From: Flavobacterium sp. MC2016-06
Lineage (GTDB): Bacteria; Bacteroidota; Bacteroidia; Flavobacteriales; Flavobacteriaceae
Length of the DNA stretch: 64,000 bases
Direction of reading: 5' to 3'
Assembly (NCBI RefSeq): GCF_009711165.2
Contig: NZ_WMID02000002.1
Coordinates: 310,001-374,000, forward strand
Shown: in pieces, positions 17,665 through 26,590 of the stretch
Position numbering within the stretch: the first letter of the stretch is position 1
How the letters are laid out: every line of letters starts with the position of its first letter
The notes under the pieces: model-generated
The model's input: only the letters and a program-made list of their open reading frames with translations
Database searches by the model: none
Told to the model about the DNA's origin: nothing
Position numbers and translations under genes: made by a program

Positions 17665-18051
17665 TTAACGTTTAGAGAATTGGAATCTCTTACGAGCTTT
17701 CTTCTGACCGAATTTCTTACGTTCAACCATTCTTGGATCTCTTGTTAATAAACCTTCTGGTTTAAGGATAGCTCTGTTTTCAGCATTTACTTCACACATA
17801 ACGCGTGCTAATGCCATTCTTACAGCTTCTGCTTGACCAGTTGAACCACCTCCGTAAACGTTTACTTTTACATCAAAGTTGTTTACATTTTCTGTCATAG
17901 ACATTGGTTGTAAAACTTTGTATTGTAAAGTTGCAGTTGGAAAGTAAGTTGCGAATTCTTTTTTGTTTACAGTGATTTTTCCTGTTCCTTCAGAAACATA
18001 TACACGTGCAACAGCGGTTTTTCTTCTACCGATTTTGTGAATAACTCCCAT
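17665..18051 (-). CDS. rpsI: Small ribosomal subunit protein S9
   Basis: The 128-residue S9 protein reads IGRRKTAVARVYVSEGTGKITVNKKEF at the N terminus and ends KKARKRFQFSKR, the C-terminal tail that reaches the P-site tRNA. The central GGGSTGQAEAVRMALARVM block is intact. The start codon overlaps the rplM stop at 18051, the usual rplM-rpsI pairing. Confidence 0.98.
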   Translation of the reverse strand: MGVIHKIGRRKTAVARVYVSEGTGKITVNKKEFATYFPTATLQYKVLQPMSMTENVNNFDVKVNVYGGGSTGQAEAVRMALARVMCEVNAENRAILKPEGLLTRDPRMVERKKFGQKKARKRFQFSKR

Positions 18052-18506
18052 TACTTAAGATCGTTTAGGTTAACAGTTCTAGGTTTTTGAGCTCCTTGTT
18101 TGTGCTCTGGTCCTACAACAACATTTAGATTTCTAAAAAGTTCTGCTCCTAATTTGTTTTTAGGTAACATACCTTTTACAGCTTTTTCTACTAGTAATGC
18201 AGGGTTTTTAGATTGCAATACTTTAGCAGTTAAAGTTCTTTGTCCTCCTGGGTAACCTGTATGACGCATGTAAATTTTGTCATTCATTTTTGTACCTGTA
18301 AGGTTAATTTTTTCTGAGTTGATAACAATTACGTTATCTCCACAGTCAACGTGCGGTGTGTAACTAGGCTTGTACTTACCTCTTAAGATCATTGCAACCT
18401 TTGAAGCAAGACGTCCTAAGTTATGACCTTCAGCGTCAACAACAATCCACTCTTTAGTTACAGTGGCTTTGCTAGCTGAAACTGTTTTGTAGCTTAATGC
18501 GTCCAT
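18051..18506 (-). CDS. rplM: Large ribosomal subunit protein L13
   Basis: The 151-residue L13 protein includes WIVVDAEGHNLGRLASKVAMILRGKYKPSYTPHVDCGDNVIVINSEKI, KMNDKIYMRHTGYPGG and AVKGMLPKNKLGAELFRNLNV, all family blocks. It is the first gene of the operon rplM-rpsI-rpsB-tsf. A consensus promoter and a GC-rich hairpin lie within 75 bp upstream of the start. Confidence 0.98.
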   Translation of the reverse strand: MDALSYKTVSASKATVTKEWIVVDAEGHNLGRLASKVAMILRGKYKPSYTPHVDCGDNVIVINSEKINLTGTKMNDKIYMRHTGYPGGQRTLTAKVLQSKNPALLVEKAVKGMLPKNKLGAELFRNLNVVVGPEHKQGAQKPRTVNLNDLK

Positions 18507-18529
18507 AATATTATTTTAATTAAACATTC

Positions 18530-18550
18530 CATCCCCAATAAAGGGGATGC
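18530..18550 (-). promoter_or_regulatory. Hairpin at the 5' end of the rplM message
   Basis: GGGGATG and CATCCCC form a 7-bp stem with a 7-nt A/T loop, directly downstream of the -7 box and about 24 nt before the rplM ATG. With a start site 3-7 nt after the -7 box the transcript would begin within the 5' arm, so the RNA hairpin may be complete or partial depending on the exact start. Confidence 0.55.
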
Positions 18551-18581
18551 AAAAGTACAATTAATTATTTTAAAACCAAAT
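18551..18581 (-). promoter_or_regulatory. Promoter of rplM-rpsI-rpsB-tsf
   Basis: TTTG (18581-18578), exactly 19 nt, then TACTTTTG (18558-18551): a full match to the Bacteroidetes housekeeping consensus TTTG-N19-TAnnTTTG. Confidence 0.8.
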
Positions 18582-18649
18582 ACCTTAAAAGATTATTTTA
18601 TCTGCTGAAAATCAGGGGCTCAGTTTTTTATTTAAAAGAATAAAAAAAA

Positions 18650-18678
18650 ACCACCTTCACAATAACGCGAAGGTGGTT
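18650..18678 (-). terminator. Terminator of the ferritin-like gene pair
   Basis: AACCACCTTC pairs with GAAGGTGGTT on the minus strand and is followed by a run of nine T. Confidence 0.85.
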
Positions 18679-18698
18679 CAGTATTTAGAATTGTTTTG

Positions 18699-19511
18699 TT
18701 AAACAATAAATATATTTGCTATATCTACGACTTGCTGCGTTGTAAGCGGCTCATCATAAGCTTCTGAGCCCGCAGCTGCTCCAAAAGCTGTAGATGTATT
18801 GAAGCCTGCCTGTGTCGTAACTCCTTCGCCATCATAAACGGCTTGAGTTGCAGCAGGCATTCCTGCGCCTCTATCGGCATTAGAAATCCATCCTTTTAAA
18901 CCGCGGAGTCTTCTTACCTCTGAGGCATGACGTGCTTCTACAGAATGTATCTGCAGTGCAGCAGTTAATAGGTCTGGTGTTGTAATTAAATTTGCAGCCT
19001 GACCTTTATAAGCTCTAACACCTGTATCTTCAAAGGCTTGAGCCAATGCTAGAAAGGTTGGGTAATCATGAAAAGGATCAAATGCTCCTCCAACAGTAAA
19101 ATCAAATGTAGGTTTAGGAACGAAGTTAGCACTTGCAGTTCCGCCTAATCCAGCAATTAAAAACTTTACGTGATCTGCTTCGTGAGCAGCAATTTGCTGG
19201 AAAACTTTCAAATCACGCCCGCCGTTTTCAGATGCAGGAATAACTCCAGAATCTAATGCCATTGCATAAAATTCATTTTCAAGATATTCTAAGGTCAATG
19301 CAAATTGCAAAGCTCCAATAGGAGTTGCTGGTGTTGCAGTAATGTCTTTTGCCATCGCTTTGTTTGCAAGTGCCGATAATCCGAATGGGATTGATGCGAA
19401 TGCAAGGTTTTTTCCGATATTTCCAAACTGCGAAAAACTATCTCTGCGAGAAGCAGTACTTTTCATTAAATTATCGTCAGTAAAGGATTCTATAAGTTTT
19501 AAAATATTCAT
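18699..19511 (-). CDS. Ferritin-like domain protein (PF13668 type), exported
   Basis: The 270-residue protein has an N-terminal region with a Ser/Arg stretch and a hydrophobic part (NLAFASIPFGLSALANKAMA, about residues 34-53) that may act as signal. A four-helix ferritin-like domain follows: ALQFALTLEYLENEFYAMAL, QQIAAHEADHVKFL, FLALAQAFEDTGVRAYKG and LQIHSVEARHASEVRRLRG, containing the E..., ExxH carboxylate/His pairs typical of di-iron carriers. The substrate is unknown. It is the second of two paralogous genes, 26 bp after the first, and both end at one terminator. Confidence 0.82.
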   Translation of the reverse strand: MNILKLIESFTDDNLMKSTASRRDSFSQFGNIGKNLAFASIPFGLSALANKAMAKDITATPATPIGALQFALTLEYLENEFYAMALDSGVIPASENGGRDLKVFQQIAAHEADHVKFLIAGLGGTASANFVPKPTFDFTVGGAFDPFHDYPTFLALAQAFEDTGVRAYKGQAANLITTPDLLTAALQIHSVEARHASEVRRLRGLKGWISNADRGAGMPAATQAVYDGEGVTTQAGFNTSTAFGAAAGSEAYDEPLTTQQVVDIANIFIV

Positions 19512-19537
19512 AATTTCTAAGTTTTAGCTAGTTAGGA

Positions 19538-20284
19538 TTAAGGTAAATATTTGGCAGTAAATTTTGTTGTAATAAAGCCTCCTGCAATTGGTAGAATTTT
19601 AGAAGGATCTTGAGCAGCATCCAATCCGGTAGTTGCATTTACAATGTCATCACCAGCAAAATCTTTTGAATTAGGATTTATTAAACTTCTTATTGCTGAA
19701 GCATGTCTAGCTTCTACCGAAACGATTTTTCCAGCTAATAATAAATAGTCGGCACTTTTAATTAATTTTCCAGCTCCATTATAAGCAGCAACACCAGTAT
19801 CTTCAAGAGCCTTTGCAGTTGCTAATACATCTGTACGGCTGTTAAAATTTAAAGAACCATAATTAAAAGCTAAAGTTGGCAGTAATTGAGAACTTGGATC
19901 AGGTAGCGCTCCGGTTAAAGCTGCTTTAAAAAAGTCTCTGTGAACTACTTCGTGATGATATAAGTCAGTTAAAACCTGACGCTCAATATCATTAAAAGCA
20001 GTATTAAAGTTTGTTCCATTTACCACTTTAGTATAAAAGTCTGCTTCTAGCTGCTCTAAAGCATAAGCATATGTCAATACTCCAAAATCTCCTGAACCTA
20101 AATCGAAAACACCATTTCTGATTCCGGGAAGAGAAGTGTCCTCCATTCCGTTATCGTCATCATTATTGCTGCAACCAGCTACAACCAAACCTGCGGTAAC
20201 TAATGTTAAACCACTGAGCTTAAGAAAGCTCCTTCTGTTATTCAATGAAGGATCAACTTCATGAATTTTAACTTCGTTTTTCAT
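19538..20284 (-). CDS. Ferritin-like domain lipoprotein with Tat-type signal
   Basis: The 248-residue protein carries a twin-arginine motif NRRSFLKLSG near residue 17, a hydrophobic stretch and a lipobox ending VVAGC, followed by an Asp/Asn-rich spacer. This predicts Tat export of a folded, perhaps metal-loaded, lipoprotein. The ferritin-like helices are FGVLTYAYALEQLEADFYTKV, LTDLYHHEVVHRDFF, ATAKALEDTGVAAYNGAGKL and AGKIVSVEARHASAIRSL, parallel to the following gene, so the two arose by duplication or act together. Function in Bacteroidetes is not settled; stress-linked iron or redox roles are inference. Confidence 0.82.
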   Translation of the reverse strand: MKNEVKIHEVDPSLNNRRSFLKLSGLTLVTAGLVVAGCSNNDDDNGMEDTSLPGIRNGVFDLGSGDFGVLTYAYALEQLEADFYTKVVNGTNFNTAFNDIERQVLTDLYHHEVVHRDFFKAALTGALPDPSSQLLPTLAFNYGSLNFNSRTDVLATAKALEDTGVAAYNGAGKLIKSADYLLLAGKIVSVEARHASAIRSLINPNSKDFAGDDIVNATTGLDAAQDPSKILPIAGGFITTKFTAKYLP

Positions 20285-20831
20285 AATTTAAATCTTTTAA
20301 GGTTATTAATAGCAAATCATTTATCGTCTGTAAATAAGTATTAACGAAATTTTAATGAGGGCGGTTTTAGGTTTTAGTTTTTTTTAATGTTTTTTTTACC
20401 CTTACTTATAATTAAAGATATGTAAACATTTGTAATAAAATTCTTTATGATTTCAGCCTTAAGTGCTTGTATGATTAATCTTAGCCTTAATTTTAATGTT
20501 TTTAAGTTTTAAATAAGCTTTAAAAAGTACCGTAATTACTTATTAATTCATTTAAATTATGTAAGAAAATTATAAATATTTTAAAGTTAAATTTTGTTTT
20601 TATTTTTTTGACATTTAACATAATAATTACAAAAAGTAAGTATATACTTCATAATTAAAATTTTTTGTAAATCAGATTTTAAGAAATAGAGCTAATATTT
20701 TTGTTTTGTTTTAAAAAATATCCAGAATAAATAAGTAGAATAACCTAAAATTTTCATGCAGCTTTTGTTGGGTTCTTATTGTAATTTCACTAATTCCACT
20801 ATATTTGTATTAATTCCATAAATTATCTTAA
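20285..20831. other. AT-rich divergent spacer (547 bp), no gene seen
   Basis: The spacer separates the divergent ferritin-like operon and lacI-type gene. I see no ORF with coding character and no structured RNA. Near its right end, TATATTTG (20800-20807) with ATTG 18 nt upstream (20778-20781) is a possible promoter for the regulator gene. Confidence 0.5.
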
Positions 20832-21857
20832 ATGAAAGCTAAAGCAACTCTAAAACAAATAGCGAAAGAACTCAATGTTTCTGTATCGACAGTTTCTAAG
20901 GCCTTAAACGACAGCCCAGAAATCAGTGAGCAAACAAAGGTGAAGATTAAGGAGTATGCCAAACTCAAAAATTATAAGCCTAATGTTATTGGTTTAAATT
21001 TAAAGAATCGTAAAACCAAAACTATCGGAGTAATCATACCTAATATATTAAACTCCTTTTTTGCCAAGGTTTTTAGTGGTATTGAAAAAGTAGCCGATAA
21101 AAAAGGATATAATGTAATTACGTGTATTTCTAACGAATCTTTAGAGAAAGAAATTCACACGCTTGAAATGTTAAGCAACGGAACAATTGACGGATTTATA
21201 TTGTCTGTTTCTCAAGAAGCTCAGAAAAAGCAAGAATACAGCCATTTCTCTGCAATTATTAATGACGGAACGCCAATTGTAATGTTTGATAGAATTGCTG
21301 ATGAAGTAGAGTGCGACAAAGTTGTAGTAGATGATTTTGATTCAGCTTTAAATTCTACACAGCATTTAATAGATTTAGGGTGTAAAAATATAGCCTTAAT
21401 TTCTTCTGTAGATAATTTAAGTGTTGGAAAGTTGAGAACTGATGGCTATTTGAAAGCTTTGAAAGACAATAATATTCCAATAAACGAAAAAATCATTCTT
21501 AGAACAGATTCTGAAGATGATATGAAAAGTAAAATTGAAGGCATTTTTGATGAAAAAATCGATGGAATTTTTGCTTTGGATGAAAATGACTCTGTTGCCG
21601 CTTTACGTGTCAGCTTGAAAAAAGGATTCAGAGTTCCAGAAGATATTTCAATTATAGGTTTTGCCGATGGAATTTTAGCCTCAAGACGTTTATCGCCAAG
21701 TTTGACTACAGTAAGTCAGCACGGAATTGAAATTGGTGAAGTTGCGGCCAAAAGATTAATTGAAAGACTAGAAGAATCTGAAGAAGAAACTTCAAATTAC
21801 GAAACGATCGTCATTAAAACAAAATTGAAAGAAAGAGAATCGACTCGAAAAAAATAA
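20832..21857 (+). CDS. LacI family transcriptional regulator
   Basis: The 341-residue protein has the LacI helix-turn-helix at residues 4-25 (TLKQIAKELNVSVSTVSKALND) and hinge region, then a periplasmic-binding-protein-like sensor domain (KTIGVIIPNILNSFFAKVFSGIEK, DGFILSVSQEA, DGIFALDENDSVAALRVSLKKGFRVPEDISIIGFADG). Such regulators usually control nearby sugar genes, but the neighbours here are a ferritin-like pair and a secreted protein. Its regulon is probably elsewhere. It ends at a terminator shared with the convergent gene. Confidence 0.93.
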   Translation: MKAKATLKQIAKELNVSVSTVSKALNDSPEISEQTKVKIKEYAKLKNYKPNVIGLNLKNRKTKTIGVIIPNILNSFFAKVFSGIEKVADKKGYNVITCISNESLEKEIHTLEMLSNGTIDGFILSVSQEAQKKQEYSHFSAIINDGTPIVMFDRIADEVECDKVVVDDFDSALNSTQHLIDLGCKNIALISSVDNLSVGKLRTDGYLKALKDNNIPINEKIILRTDSEDDMKSKIEGIFDEKIDGIFALDENDSVAALRVSLKKGFRVPEDISIIGFADGILASRRLSPSLTTVSQHGIEIGEVAAKRLIERLEESEEETSNYETIVIKTKLKERESTRKK

Positions 21858-21860
21858 ACT

Positions 21861-21896
21861 AAAAAAAATCCATTCAACTTGAATGGATTTTTTTTT
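21861..21896. terminator. Bidirectional terminator between the LacI gene and the secreted protein gene
   Basis: ATCCATTCAA and TTGAATGGAT pair closely, flanked by A8 and T8 runs, so both convergent genes can use it; the last codons of the minus-strand gene overlap its edge. Confidence 0.8.
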
Positions 21897-23010
21897 AATT
21901 GAAATCATATGGGAATTTTGGATTTTTATATTTTTTTAATCTTTCAAAAGGCACCAAAAAGGCTTCTTCACATGATCTGTATACTCTTGGGAAATAAGGC
22001 GTAAACTCTATTCCTTTTTCAGTGTAATTCCAAGAAGGAAAATCCCAATATTCTACGTTTGTATAATCACAATTGTCTTCATCTGCTGGTTTTGTAAAAT
22101 GATGCTCTAAATTTAATACAGAAAGCAGTTTAGGCGCAAGAAAGTCATTTCTGTATTTTGAATATTTATCAAAACCGCCTTCCTTTTCAGTCGTAACACT
22201 TTTGTCAAAAGCAATTACTTCATCTAGTTCGTAATCTTTACCATTGTTTAAATCAATTAAATAGCCGCTAGTACCTCCATCAGGATGTGCTCCTCCGCAA
22301 TCGTAAAAAGCTGCGATTTGAAAACCTAATAAATTAGAGTTTAAAAATGTTATCGTTGTTTCTCCTTGTATTCCTTCGCCATTACTATATTCAAAACTTG
22401 ATGAACAGTTTAGTTGTGTCAATGTATTTTGAATGTGTATTTCTTCTAAAACGGGATTAATTAAAGCTTTGTTTTTTTCTGAAAAATTACTGCCTAATCT
22501 CAAGAAAATAGAACTGCAGTGTTTTTCAGAATACCATACAAATTCTTTATTATTGTAAGTTGTTGTTTTTACTTTTTTGAACTCAAGAAATTTAGCTTTA
22601 ATAAAATTCAATTTGTCATCTTCAAACCTAATTTTAAGATTAGATTTATAGTTGGCGAAATTTACTGGTTTTAGATTTACTGGCAGTTGTTTATCTGCGG
22701 CATCGTACCAAGATCCTTCAAAATTATTATTGACTGATTTTTTTAAATAAAACTTTTCCAATACTTTATCATTGGGTTTAAAATAGAAAGTAAAATTATT
22801 GTCTTTCAGTTTTCCATCCAATTTGATGTCTTTCAATGAGTTTTGATAGAAATAAACGATATCCAAACTAGTTTCGTTATCAGAGTTATAAACTACAACT
22901 CTCATAAAAATTTTACTTTTCCCTAAAGTACCTTCTAAATAATAGGTTTCCTGACAAAAAGCAGTTACCGACCAGCATATAAAAAGGAATATAAAAACTT
23001 TTTTAATCAT
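21895..23010 (-). CDS. Secreted protein with a C-terminal DUF3298-like region
   Basis: A 371-residue protein with a clear signal peptide (VFIFLFICWSVTAFCQ). The middle part has beta-strand character (LDGKLKDNNFTFYFKPND). The C-terminal half contains YDCGGAHPDGGTSGYLIDLNNGKDYELDEVIAF, which resembles the GGAHP signature of the DUF3298/RsiV-like family, and ends with a repeated F-pattern (GIEFTPYFPRVYRSCEEAFLVPFERL). Family assignment is by eye. Likely periplasmic or surface-exposed; function unknown. It is upstream of nothing obvious and 62 bp after polA on the same strand. Confidence 0.7.
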   Translation of the reverse strand: MIKKVFIFLFICWSVTAFCQETYYLEGTLGKSKIFMRVVVYNSDNETSLDIVYFYQNSLKDIKLDGKLKDNNFTFYFKPNDKVLEKFYLKKSVNNNFEGSWYDAADKQLPVNLKPVNFANYKSNLKIRFEDDKLNFIKAKFLEFKKVKTTTYNNKEFVWYSEKHCSSIFLRLGSNFSEKNKALINPVLEEIHIQNTLTQLNCSSSFEYSNGEGIQGETTITFLNSNLLGFQIAAFYDCGGAHPDGGTSGYLIDLNNGKDYELDEVIAFDKSVTTEKEGGFDKYSKYRNDFLAPKLLSVLNLEHHFTKPADEDNCDYTNVEYWDFPSWNYTEKGIEFTPYFPRVYRSCEEAFLVPFERLKKYKNPKFPYDFN

Positions 23011-23072
23011 TCGTTTTGGTTGCGGTTAAGTGAAAAATAATCTAAAATCAACACTCTAAATCTAAAATTCAT

Positions 23073-25913
23073 TTAATGCGCTTCTAACCAATCTTTGCCC
23101 AATCCTAACTCAACTTCTAACGGAACCGCCATTATAAAAGCATTTTCCATTTCGTGTTTAATCATAGGCTGGATTTTTTCGAGTTCATCGTTGTGAACAT
23201 CGAACACAAGCTCATCATGTACTTGAAGTAACATTTTAGACTTCCAGTTTTCTTCTTTTAATTTTTTATGAATATTGATCATTGCAATTTTAATCACGTC
23301 GGCTGCACTTCCTTGAATTGGCGCGTTTACAGCATTTCGTTCAGCAGCACTTCTAACAACGGCATTTGCAGAATTAATGTCTTTAAGATAACGACGACGA
23401 CCTAATATAGTTTGTACGTATCCTTTTTCGCGTGCAAATTCAATTTGTTCAGAAATATAAGATTTCAATCTTGGATATGTTTTGTAATACGCTTCAATCA
23501 AAGCAGCACTTTCACTACGAGATAACGAAGTCTGGTTACTCAATCCAAAAGCAGAAACACCGTAGATAATTCCAAAGTTTACTGTTTTAGCGTTACTTCT
23601 TTGTTCGCGGCTCACTTCTTCCAATGGAACATCAAAAACTTTCGCAGCAGTTGCTCTGTGAATGTCTTCTCCATTTTGGAAAGCGGCAATCATATTTTCT
23701 TCGCCGCTCAAAGCAGCAATAATTCGCAATTCAATTTGAGAATAATCGGCAGATATTAAAGTATGATTTTCATCGCGGGCAACAAATGCTTTACGAATCT
23801 GGCGTCCTCTTTCGGTACGAATCGGAATGTTCTGCAAGTTCGGATTATTAGAACTCAAACGTCCTGTTGCAGCAACAGTCTGCATATAATCGGTATGAAC
23901 TCTTAATGTTTTTTTATCGACTTGTTCTGGCAAAGCCAAAATATAAGTGCTTTGTAGTTTTACCATTTGACGCCAATCTAAAATTTCTTTTACAATCGGG
24001 TTGTCATTGGCTAAATAAGTTAAAACTTCTTCGCCAGTCGCATATTGACCTGTTTTGGTTTTCTTTTGTTTTGCACCGCCAATTTTCATTTTATCAAATA
24101 AAACATCACCTAATTGTTTCGGCGAAGCTAAATTGAATTTCTCACCAGCAGTTTCGTAAATGTTTTGTTCTAAAGTTTTAATCTCAACTTCCATTTCTTT
24201 TGACATTGAATTTAAAAACTCAACATCAAGACGAATTCCTTCGGTTTCCATTGCGGCTAAAACGCTCACTAACGGAATTTCGATTTCATCAAATAACTTT
24301 TTAGTTTCGGTTTTATCTAATTCTGTTGTGAAGATTTCTTTTAGTTGAAAGGTAACATCAGCATCTTCGGCAGCATATTCTTTAATTTCTTCAAGCGCAA
24401 CATCACGCATTGTGATTTGGTTTTTACCTTTTTTTCCAATTAAATCTTCAATTGGTTTTGGAGCATATTTTAAATACGTCTCCGATAAAATATCCATATT
24501 ATGACGCATATCAGGATTAATCAAATAATGCGCTATCATCGTGTCAAAAAGTTTTCCTTTTACGGTTACGCCGTAATTAGATAAAATTTTCAAATCGTAT
24601 TTTAAGTTCTGACCTATTTTTTCGATGTTTTCATTCTCAAAAAACGGAACAAATTTCTCGATCAAAAGTTTAGCTTCTTCTTGACTTTCTGGAAACGGAA
24701 CATAAAATCCTTTTCCTTTTTCGTAAGAGAATGCAATTCCAACTAATTCTGCATGCAAAGCATCCAAACCAGTCGTTTCGGTGTCAAAACAAACAGAAGT
24801 TTGTTTTTGTAAATTTTGTAAAAGCAATTTTATTCCTAAGTCTCCTTCAATTGCTTGGTAGGAGTGAGGTGTGTTTTCTAAGGTATTGTAAAATGAAGTT
24901 CTTGCAGTTTCTGAACTTTCATCGTCACTTCCGCCTCCAAAAAGATCAAACTGGTCTTCGTTTTTAGGTTGTGGTTTTTTGTATAATTTAGCATCAGATT
25001 GCGGAGCACTTGCTGTTTGAGTTCCATCGGCTTTAAACAAATTATCAAATTGTTCTGCCATTCTTCTGAATTCTAATTCCTGAAAAATAGCATCTGTTTT
25101 TTCAATATCAGGACGTGTTAATTCATAATCAACTTCATTAAAAGTAACAGGACAGTCTAATAAAATTGTCGCTAAAGTTTTAGAAAGTAATCCTTTCTCT
25201 TTATTCGCCTCAATATTCTCCTTCATTTTGCCTTTTAGCTTGTCTGTATTAGCCAAAAGATTTTCCATTGTACCAAATTCTTTCAATAATTTTTTAGCCG
25301 TTACTTCACCAACTCCAGGAAGGCCAGGAATATTATCGGCAGCATCACCCATCATTCCAAGAAAATCAATTACCTGTTCTGGTCTTTCAATTTCAAATTT
25401 TGCTAATACTTCAGGAACACCCCAAATCTCAATTCCGTTACCCATACGGGCAGGTTTGTACATAAAAATATTTTCAGAAACCAATTGAGCAAAATCCTTA
25501 TCGGGAGTTACCATAAAAACTTTGAAGTTTTCTTTTTCGGCTTGTTTTGCAATTGTTCCAATTAAATCATCGGCTTCAAAACCTGAAACTTCGATAATCG
25601 GAATGTGCATTGCTTTTAATAATTCGCATATATAAGGTACGGCAATTTTAATAGCTTCTGGCGTTACGTCGCGATTTGCTTTATATTCTGGGAATATTTC
25701 GTTTCGCAGTGCACTTCCGCCTTTATCAAAAGCAACAGCCAAATGATCTGGTTTTTCTCTTTTAATAACATCCAAAAGGGAATTCATAAAACCCATAATT
25801 GCCGATGTATCCATTCCTTTAGAATTAATACGCGGATTTTTTATAAAGGCATAATAACCACGAAAAATTAGAGCGTATGCATCGAGCAGAAAAAGACGTT
25901 TTTGAGTTGACAT
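23073..25913 (-). CDS. polA: DNA polymerase I
   Basis: The 946-residue enzyme has all three domains. The 5'-3' exonuclease (residues 1-290) shows LLDAYALIFRGYYAF, FEADDLIGTIA, DKDFAQLVS and the helix-hairpin-helix DNIPGLPGVGEVTAKKLL. The 3'-5' exonuclease is apparently active, with FDTETTGLDA (ExoI), NLKYDLKIL (ExoII) and YAAEDAD (ExoIII). The polymerase domain shows SADYSQIELRIIAAL, RSNAKTVNFGIIYG and VHDELVFDV (motifs A, B, C). Function: Okazaki fragment processing and repair synthesis. Monocistronic or with the secreted protein gene downstream. Confidence 0.98.
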   Translation of the reverse strand: MSTQKRLFLLDAYALIFRGYYAFIKNPRINSKGMDTSAIMGFMNSLLDVIKREKPDHLAVAFDKGGSALRNEIFPEYKANRDVTPEAIKIAVPYICELLKAMHIPIIEVSGFEADDLIGTIAKQAEKENFKVFMVTPDKDFAQLVSENIFMYKPARMGNGIEIWGVPEVLAKFEIERPEQVIDFLGMMGDAADNIPGLPGVGEVTAKKLLKEFGTMENLLANTDKLKGKMKENIEANKEKGLLSKTLATILLDCPVTFNEVDYELTRPDIEKTDAIFQELEFRRMAEQFDNLFKADGTQTASAPQSDAKLYKKPQPKNEDQFDLFGGGSDDESSETARTSFYNTLENTPHSYQAIEGDLGIKLLLQNLQKQTSVCFDTETTGLDALHAELVGIAFSYEKGKGFYVPFPESQEEAKLLIEKFVPFFENENIEKIGQNLKYDLKILSNYGVTVKGKLFDTMIAHYLINPDMRHNMDILSETYLKYAPKPIEDLIGKKGKNQITMRDVALEEIKEYAAEDADVTFQLKEIFTTELDKTETKKLFDEIEIPLVSVLAAMETEGIRLDVEFLNSMSKEMEVEIKTLEQNIYETAGEKFNLASPKQLGDVLFDKMKIGGAKQKKTKTGQYATGEEVLTYLANDNPIVKEILDWRQMVKLQSTYILALPEQVDKKTLRVHTDYMQTVAATGRLSSNNPNLQNIPIRTERGRQIRKAFVARDENHTLISADYSQIELRIIAALSGEENMIAAFQNGEDIHRATAAKVFDVPLEEVSREQRSNAKTVNFGIIYGVSAFGLSNQTSLSRSESAALIEAYYKTYPRLKSYISEQIEFAREKGYVQTILGRRRYLKDINSANAVVRSAAERNAVNAPIQGSAADVIKIAMINIHKKLKEENWKSKMLLQVHDELVFDVHNDELEKIQPMIKHEMENAFIMAVPLEVELGLGKDWLEAH

Positions 25914-25985
25914 AAAAAAAATATTAGTCTGTAAAAATAATCAATTGGGTTTTAAAAACGATTCGGATCAGTAAAGATTTTTAGT

Positions 25986-26069
25986 AAACCATATAAGTTA
26001 TAGAAGTAAATATAAGAGGACTTGCTATATAGCTTATTTTTAAATGAACTTATATTACTTATATGGTTT
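25986..26069. repeat. Long inverted repeat in the polA upstream spacer
   Basis: AAACCATATAAGT (25986-25998) and ACTTATATGGTTT (26057-26069) are perfect 13-bp inverted arms. Inside, AAGTAAATATAAG and CTTATATTACTT can also pair, so the region is built from repeated ATATAAGT-type units and can fold in two ways. It lies between divergent polA and the small exported protein gene. No gene seen in it. Confidence 0.75.
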
Positions 26070-26119
26070 AAAAAGCGACAATAGTTAATGTCAAGTTAAA
26101 ACTATTAAGAAGCTTTTAT

Positions 26120-26155
26120 TCTTCATTTTGTCTTCACTTTATGAGAGTAAATTTG
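26120..26155 (+). promoter_or_regulatory. Operator and promoter of small exported protein gene 1
   Basis: TCTTCATTT (26120-26128) and TCTTCACTT (26131-26139) form a direct repeat with an 11-bp period, then 8 nt, then the -7 box TAAATTTG (26148-26155). There is no -33 TTTG. The 11-bp spacing on one DNA face is typical for OmpR/PhoB-family regulators. The same arrangement precedes the paralogue at 28724. Confidence 0.7.
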
Positions 26156-26197
26156 ATCTATAATTAAAAAGGTTATTAATTTAAATTTATAGGAATC

Positions 26198-26401
26198 ATG
26201 AGAAATTTTTTGATGTTACTCGCAGCAGTTTTAGGAACAAGTGTAATGGTAAGTGCTTTTCCTGCTCATAAAACTGAACCAGCAAAAGAAGTGAAAGCTC
26301 CAACTCAGCCAAAAGCAAAATCTGAGAAAAAAACAGATAAAAAAGCAAAAACGGAGAAAAAAGAAGCCTCTAAAACTGAAACTGCAAAAGTGAAAAAATA
26401 A
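26198..26401 (+). CDS. Small exported Lys/Ala/Glu-rich protein 1
   Basis: A 67-residue protein: signal peptide NFLMLLAAVLGTSVMVSA (cleavage near residue 20), then a highly charged, low-complexity mature part of about 47 residues with repeated Lys-Ala-Glu-Thr (EPAKEVKAPTQPKAKSEKK). No cysteines, no fold recognised. A paralogue with the same signal peptide pattern lies at 28724, on the other side of a response regulator/histidine kinase pair, with the same upstream operator and a matching terminator. A cation- or envelope-stress buffering peptide is conceivable but unproven. Confidence 0.8.
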   Translation: MRNFLMLLAAVLGTSVMVSAFPAHKTEPAKEVKAPTQPKAKSEKKTDKKAKTEKKEASKTETAKVKK

Positions 26402-26478
26402 ATATTGTTTTTGTTTTGCTTTCGAAGAATTTTAAGGAGGCAAAACAAAAAGGGTAATTATGAAAATGCAGATGAAGG

Positions 26479-26509
26479 GAAGCTGGTAAAGTAATTTATC
26501 AGCTTTTTT
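26479..26509 (+). terminator. Terminator after small protein gene 1
   Basis: AGCTGGTAAA pairs with TTTATCAGCT (with one G-U) around GTAA, followed by a T-tract. Nearly the same hairpin ends the paralogous gene at 29001. Confidence 0.8.
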
Positions 26510-26590
26510 TAATACGTTAATATTTTAATAAGGTGCAGAAAAGCTTTTTATAATTTCTTACTTTTAATTGCGCTTACAATTCTATACGAT

